Of a stretch of DNA of 26,929 bases, positions 23,632-26,929 are shown in pieces. Each line of letters begins with the position of its first letter. The first letter of the stretch is position 1. A program made the position numbers and the translations under genes. The DNA is from an uncultured Bacillota bacterium (GTDB lineage Bacteria > Bacillota_I > Bacilli_A > Izemoplasmatales > UBA1188), in the NCBI GenBank assembly GCA_937907585.1, contig CALCVH010000136.1:1-26929 (forward strand). Direction: 5' to 3'. Below the pieces are notes generated by a model that saw only the letters and a list, made by a program, of their open reading frames with translations, searched no databases and had not been told where the DNA came from.

Positions 23632-24603
23632 ATGAATGATAATATAATTTTACCTGAATTAAATACTGAAACTATCGAATCAATGATCTATGTTGTTCAC
23701 GGTGAAAAAGTAATGCTTGACTATGAACTTGCAAAAATATATGGATATGAGACTAGAACCTTTAATCAGCAAGTAAAAAGAAATATCGATAAGTTTCCTG
23801 AAAGATATCGTTTTCAACTAACTCTTGAAGAAATTTCAGCAATATCGAAATCACAAAATGTGATAACGATAATGCAAACAAAAGGTATTAAAGGTGGACG
23901 TGTATATCTTCCGTATGCATTTACTGAACAAGGCATCTATATGCTCATGACAGTTTTAAAAGGCGATTTAGCAACTAAACAAAGTATAGCACTAATTGAT
24001 GCCTTTAAACAAATGAAAGACTATATCATTGAATCTAATAATTTGTTGTTAAATACAAATTCATACATTGAATCAAAATTTGCAACATATGATAAAAGGT
24101 TTGAAAAGATTGAAAATAAATTAGAAATAGTAATGGATAATTTTATAGATCCATCTACTTATAAACATTATCTAATATTAAATGGTGAAAAGATAGAAGC
24201 TGATATTGCATATCAATCAATATATAAACTCGCTAAAAGAACTATTTATGTAATAGATGATTATATCGATATAAAAACATTACAACTACTTAAATGTTGT
24301 AATTCTAATGTTGAAATTATTTTATTTACTGATAATAAAGGAAAGAATGATCTAAATTCCAATTTCATTAATGATTTTAAAACTGATACTGGATTTAATT
24401 TAACAACAAAGAAAAATAATGATATGTTCCATGATAGATATATTGTTTTAGATTATAATACTAAATCTGAATTAATTTATCTTTGTGGCGCATCTTCTAA
24501 AGATGCAGGAAAAAGAATAACTACTATTATTAAAATTGAAGAAAAAGAACTATATAAATCATTGATAGATGAAATATTAAATAATGATGAGCTAAAGATA
24601 TAA
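23632..24603 (+). CDS. ORF6N-domain protein with C-terminal phospholipase-D-like domain
   Basis: Protein of 323 residues. Residues about 14-100 form an ORF6N domain (VMLDYELAKIYGYETRTFNQ, then NIDKFPERYRFQLT), a KilA-N-related DNA-binding module common in phages and mobile DNA. A charged coiled region follows at about 110-165. The C-terminal third (about 180-320) looks like a single PLD-type nuclease unit: IYVIDDYIDIKTLQLL, then HDRYIVLD (His267, Arg269, Asp274), which is an HKD motif with Arg in place of Lys, and then GASSKDAGKR. PLD-family proteins with one such motif act as dimers. AAGGAG precedes the ATG. It sits alone between terminator and pyruvate kinase. A DNA-directed defence or regulatory role is inferred; a degenerate, non-catalytic domain is also possible. 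Confidence 0.82.
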   Translation: MNDNIILPELNTETIESMIYVVHGEKVMLDYELAKIYGYETRTFNQQVKRNIDKFPERYRFQLTLEEISAISKSQNVITIMQTKGIKGGRVYLPYAFTEQGIYMLMTVLKGDLATKQSIALIDAFKQMKDYIIESNNLLLNTNSYIESKFATYDKRFEKIENKLEIVMDNFIDPSTYKHYLILNGEKIEADIAYQSIYKLAKRTIYVIDDYIDIKTLQLLKCCNSNVEIILFTDNKGKNDLNSNFINDFKTDTGFNLTTKKNNDMFHDRYIVLDYNTKSELIYLCGASSKDAGKRITTIIKIEEKELYKSLIDEILNNDELKI

Positions 24604-24635
24604 ATTCATAATTATTTAAATATAAAGTGTTCCTC

Positions 24636-24665
24636 TTCAATATTTTATTGTTTTTGTGATATAAT
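24636..24665 (+). promoter_or_regulatory. Promoter of the pyruvate kinase gene
   Basis: TTCAAT (24636-24641), 18 bases, and TGA-TATAAT (extended -10; TATAAT at 24660-24665). It lies 20 bases before ATG 24686. Confidence 0.6.
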
Positions 24666-24685
24666 CAAAGCGCCTGGAGGTGTCT

Positions 24686-26110
24686 ATGAGAAAGACTAAA
24701 ATTATATGTACAATTGGCCCAGCATGTGATAATGAGAAAACATTAAAAGACATGATTAAAGCTGGTATGAATGTCGCGAGATTAAACTTTTCACATGGTG
24801 ATCATAACACACAATTAAAAATGATTAATTTAATTAAAAAAGTTAGAGAAGAATTAGGCGTTCCTATTGCGATAATGCTTGATACTAAAGGACCCGAATA
24901 TAGAATTGGAACATTTGAAAAAGGACTAGTTAATATTAAAGAAGGCCAAGAATTTATTTTTACTATTGATGATATTATAGGAAATGAAAATAAAGTATCC
25001 GTAAGCTATAAAAGATTTAATAAAGAACTAAACCCAAAAGATATTATTTTGGTTAACAATGGTCTTGTTGTGTTTGAAGTAAAAGAAGTTAAAGGTAATG
25101 ATGTTATAACTATTGCTAAAACAGGTGGAGTATTATCAAATAAAAAGAGTATGAACTTCCCTGGAAAATTATTAAAGAATAAATTCTTAAGCGAACAAGA
25201 TAAAACAGATTTACTTTTTGGAATTGAAAATGATGTAGATTTTGTTGCTGCATCATTTGTATCAACCAAGGATGATGCATCAGATTTAAGAAAATTCTTA
25301 AATGATAATGGTGGTGAAAATATTGATATTATAGCAAAGATAGAAAATAGTAGTGGAGTAGAAAACATAGAAGAAATATCTAGCGTTGTTGATGGAATAA
25401 TGGTCGCAAGAGGAGATTTAGGAGTTGAAATTCCTTATATAGAAGTACCCGCAATTCAAAAAGAAATAGTATCTAAATGTAGGCTTTTGGGAAAACGTGT
25501 GATAATTGCGACAGAAATGTTAGAATCAATGATTAACAATATAAGACCGACTAGAGCGGAAATATCAGATGTTGCAAATGCGATATATGATGGTGCATCA
25601 TGTATAATGTTAAGTGGCGAATCTGCTATGGGTAAATATCCAGTTCAAGCTGTAAAGACTATGTCTCAAGTTGCAGAGTATACAGAGGAACATATTGATT
25701 ATAAGAGATGGTTTAAAAAGACTGATTTCATTAATAAAAATACTCTTGATGCGATTAGCCACGCAACATGTCAGATGGCAGTTGATATTGATGCGAAAGC
25801 GATAATTGTCAATTCATTGAGTGGATTAACTGCACGAATGGTATCTAGATTTAGATGCCCTGTTCAAATAATTGGTGCTACAACATCAAAAAAAGTATAT
25901 AGAAAATTATCTTTATCATGGGGTGTTACTCCTGTATTATTTGATAACTATAATAATTTAGATGATTTATTTAATAATACTATGGCTGAAACTGTAAAGA
26001 TCTTAAAATTAAAAGGTGGAGATAATATAGTTATTACTGGCGGAAAAGTGGGAGGTTCAATAGGCAACACCAATATGATAAGAGTAGAAAAAATAACTAA
26101 TAATTACTAA
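24686..26110 (+). CDS. pyk: Pyruvate kinase
   Basis: Glycolytic enzyme making pyruvate and ATP from phosphoenolpyruvate and ADP; 474 residues, the length of the short bacterial form without the extra C-terminal PEP-utiliser domain. The active-site motifs are complete: TIGPACDNEKTL, ARLNFSHG (Arg32, Asn34), LDTKGPEYRIG, IIAKIENSSG with catalytic Lys218 and metal-binding Glu220, ARGDLGVE with Asp244, and TEMLESM. The equivalent E. coli PykF residues are Lys220, Glu222 and Asp246. ATG 24686 is favoured, with CTGGAGG 5 bases before it; a GTG two codons earlier overlaps that ribosome site. The comB-type gene follows after 14 bases and is probably co-transcribed. Confidence 0.97.
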   Translation: MRKTKIICTIGPACDNEKTLKDMIKAGMNVARLNFSHGDHNTQLKMINLIKKVREELGVPIAIMLDTKGPEYRIGTFEKGLVNIKEGQEFIFTIDDIIGNENKVSVSYKRFNKELNPKDIILVNNGLVVFEVKEVKGNDVITIAKTGGVLSNKKSMNFPGKLLKNKFLSEQDKTDLLFGIENDVDFVAASFVSTKDDASDLRKFLNDNGGENIDIIAKIENSSGVENIEEISSVVDGIMVARGDLGVEIPYIEVPAIQKEIVSKCRLLGKRVIIATEMLESMINNIRPTRAEISDVANAIYDGASCIMLSGESAMGKYPVQAVKTMSQVAEYTEEHIDYKRWFKKTDFINKNTLDAISHATCQMAVDIDAKAIIVNSLSGLTARMVSRFRCPVQIIGATTSKKVYRKLSLSWGVTPVLFDNYNNLDDLFNNTMAETVKILKLKGGDNIVITGGKVGGSIGNTNMIRVEKITNNY

Positions 26111-26124
26111 TAGGACTTTAATTT

Positions 26125-26820
26125 ATGAATATAAAAATATTAAATTTAATAGATGGCGCTAAAAAAGCTACTGGAGTAGCTGTTATTATTGATGTATTTA
26201 GAGCGTTCTCTTTAGAATGTTATATTATGGATAAAAATCCTAAAATTCTATATGCAGTTGGTGATAAAGAATTAGCTTATAAATATAAAAAAGAAAATAA
26301 GGATTCTATTTTAGTTGGTGAAAGACACGGAATAAAACTTAGTGGATTCGATTATGGTAATTCACCAACTGAAATAGAAAATGCTGATTTTGAAGGTAAA
26401 ACAATAGTTCACACAACTAGTGCAGGAACACAAGGGATAGATAGTGCGATTAACGCTGATATTATTCTTACAGGTAGCTTAGTGAACGCTAAAGCGATAG
26501 CAGAATATATTAAAAAGAATGGATATGAAGAAGTATCTTTAGTAGGGATGGGAATCGAAACTATGTATGAAGCTGAAGAAGATACATTATGTGCTTTATA
26601 TATTAAGAGTTTATTAGAGGATAAACCACTAGAAGATATTTTAGACAGGATAGAACATCTAAAACTAACTACAGGTGCTAAATTCTTTGATGAAAAACAA
26701 AAAGATGTTTATCCAATGAATGATTTCTATTTTTCTACTAAATTAAACAGGTTTAATTTTGTATTAAAAGTTAATAAAAAGAATAATGGTCTAAATGAAA
26801 TTGAAAGGATAGATTTATAA
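26125..26820 (+). CDS. comB: 2-phosphosulfolactate phosphatase (ComB family)
   Basis: Protein of 231 residues, the usual ComB size. Family motifs read in order: AVIIDVFRAFS, LVGERHGIKLSGFDYGNSP, IVHTTSAGTQGI, and ILTGSLVNAKAIAEYI. ComB removes phosphate from 2-phosphosulfolactate, a step of coenzyme M synthesis in methanogens and of sulfolactate formation in some bacteria. The preceding enzyme ComA makes the substrate from phosphoenolpyruvate and sulfite; it is not in this window. The gene follows pyruvate kinase, which also consumes phosphoenolpyruvate. Only a weak AGGA ribosome site is present. In a low-GC gut Firmicute without known sulfolactate metabolism the real substrate may differ. 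Confidence 0.88.
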   Translation: MNIKILNLIDGAKKATGVAVIIDVFRAFSLECYIMDKNPKILYAVGDKELAYKYKKENKDSILVGERHGIKLSGFDYGNSPTEIENADFEGKTIVHTTSAGTQGIDSAINADIILTGSLVNAKAIAEYIKKNGYEEVSLVGMGIETMYEAEEDTLCALYIKSLLEDKPLEDILDRIEHLKLTTGAKFFDEKQKDVYPMNDFYFSTKLNRFNFVLKVNKKNNGLNEIERIDL

Positions 26821-26929
26821 AATAAATCATGTTTTTTTATTGACTAGGAAATTGTATTTGATTCCCGAAAATTACTATTAAACACTTATCATAATACAAA
26901 AAATCCAACATTTGTCAGATTACTATCAT
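26821..26929. other. 3' end of window without a gene
   Basis: These 109 bases hold no open frame that I can support. AATAAA and TTTATT at 26821-26841 could form a weak terminator stem around a T-run. On the minus strand CTGACA, 16 bases and TATTAT (about 26917-26890) resemble a promoter, but no gene lies to its left on that strand in this window. Confidence 0.4.

Noticed and set aside
25006..25368. Minus-strand open frame of 120 codons opposite pyruvate kinase.
   Set aside because: Pyruvate kinase is complete and conserved through this stretch; the frame is Ser/Leu/Phe-rich shadow sequence without a ribosome site.
1..26929. TGA read as tryptophan (Mollicute code 4).
   Set aside because: TGA works as a stop at 4702-4704 and 21004-21006, and tryptophans are TGG in the genes read, so the standard code holds.

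Overview
The window is low-GC DNA that reads as a gut-type low-GC Firmicute or Tenericute (Bacilli/Mollicutes-like). Arginine is written almost entirely as AGA, TGA is used as a stop, Shine-Dalgarno sites of the AGGAGG type are common, and lipoprotein signals end in a lipobox Cys. The two surface proteins that carry a C-terminal membrane anchor have no LPXTG sorting motif. That fits, but does not prove, a relative of the wall-less or RF39/Acholeplasma-like Bacilli.

Region 1 (86-13467) looks like one seven-gene carbohydrate operon. The order is a cytosolic GH36 alpha-galactosidase, a large sugar-binding lipoprotein, two MalF/MalG-type ABC permeases (no ATPase gene is present), a 1084-residue secreted protein of Ig/cadherin-like and lectin-like domains, a DUF4838 lipoprotein with a glycosidase-like motif, and an 850-residue membrane-anchored surface protein with a tandemly duplicated N-terminal domain plus InlB-like repeats. 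Most junctions overlap or are separated by 1 to 10 bases, and a strong hairpin at 13474-13503 ends the unit. The working idea is outside-in glycan use: surface proteins bind and trim a galactose-containing glycan, the ABC system imports oligosaccharides, and GH36 removes alpha-galactose inside. The two large non-enzymatic surface proteins are the least explained and most novel part of the window.

Region 2 (13474-17189) has a TetR-type regulator divergent from a 911-residue surface protein. That protein has a glycine-rich beta-helix-like domain followed by about eight helical repeats of roughly 64 residues and a transmembrane anchor. Possible operators overlap both promoters.

Region 3 (17195-20653) holds an RlmI-type rRNA methyltransferase on the minus strand, a tRNA-Arg(CCG), and a two-gene unit of a DUF3737 beta-helix protein and a MalY/PatB-type PLP enzyme.

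Region 4 (20731-21098) is a small, compositionally foreign toxin-antitoxin remnant: an intact Phd/YefM-type antitoxin followed by the first residues of a PIN toxin that is cut off.

Region 5 (21148-26820) is a mix of housekeeping and accessory genes: a spermidine-synthase-like methyltransferase (minus), a zinc-ribbon DUF805 membrane protein with a histidine phosphatase, an ORF6N protein with a C-terminal phospholipase-D-like domain, pyruvate kinase, and a ComB-type 2-phosphosulfolactate phosphatase. No stretch longer than 300 bases lacks a gene. No CRISPR array, insertion sequence or rRNA was seen. All family calls come from reading motifs by eye and were not checked by database search.
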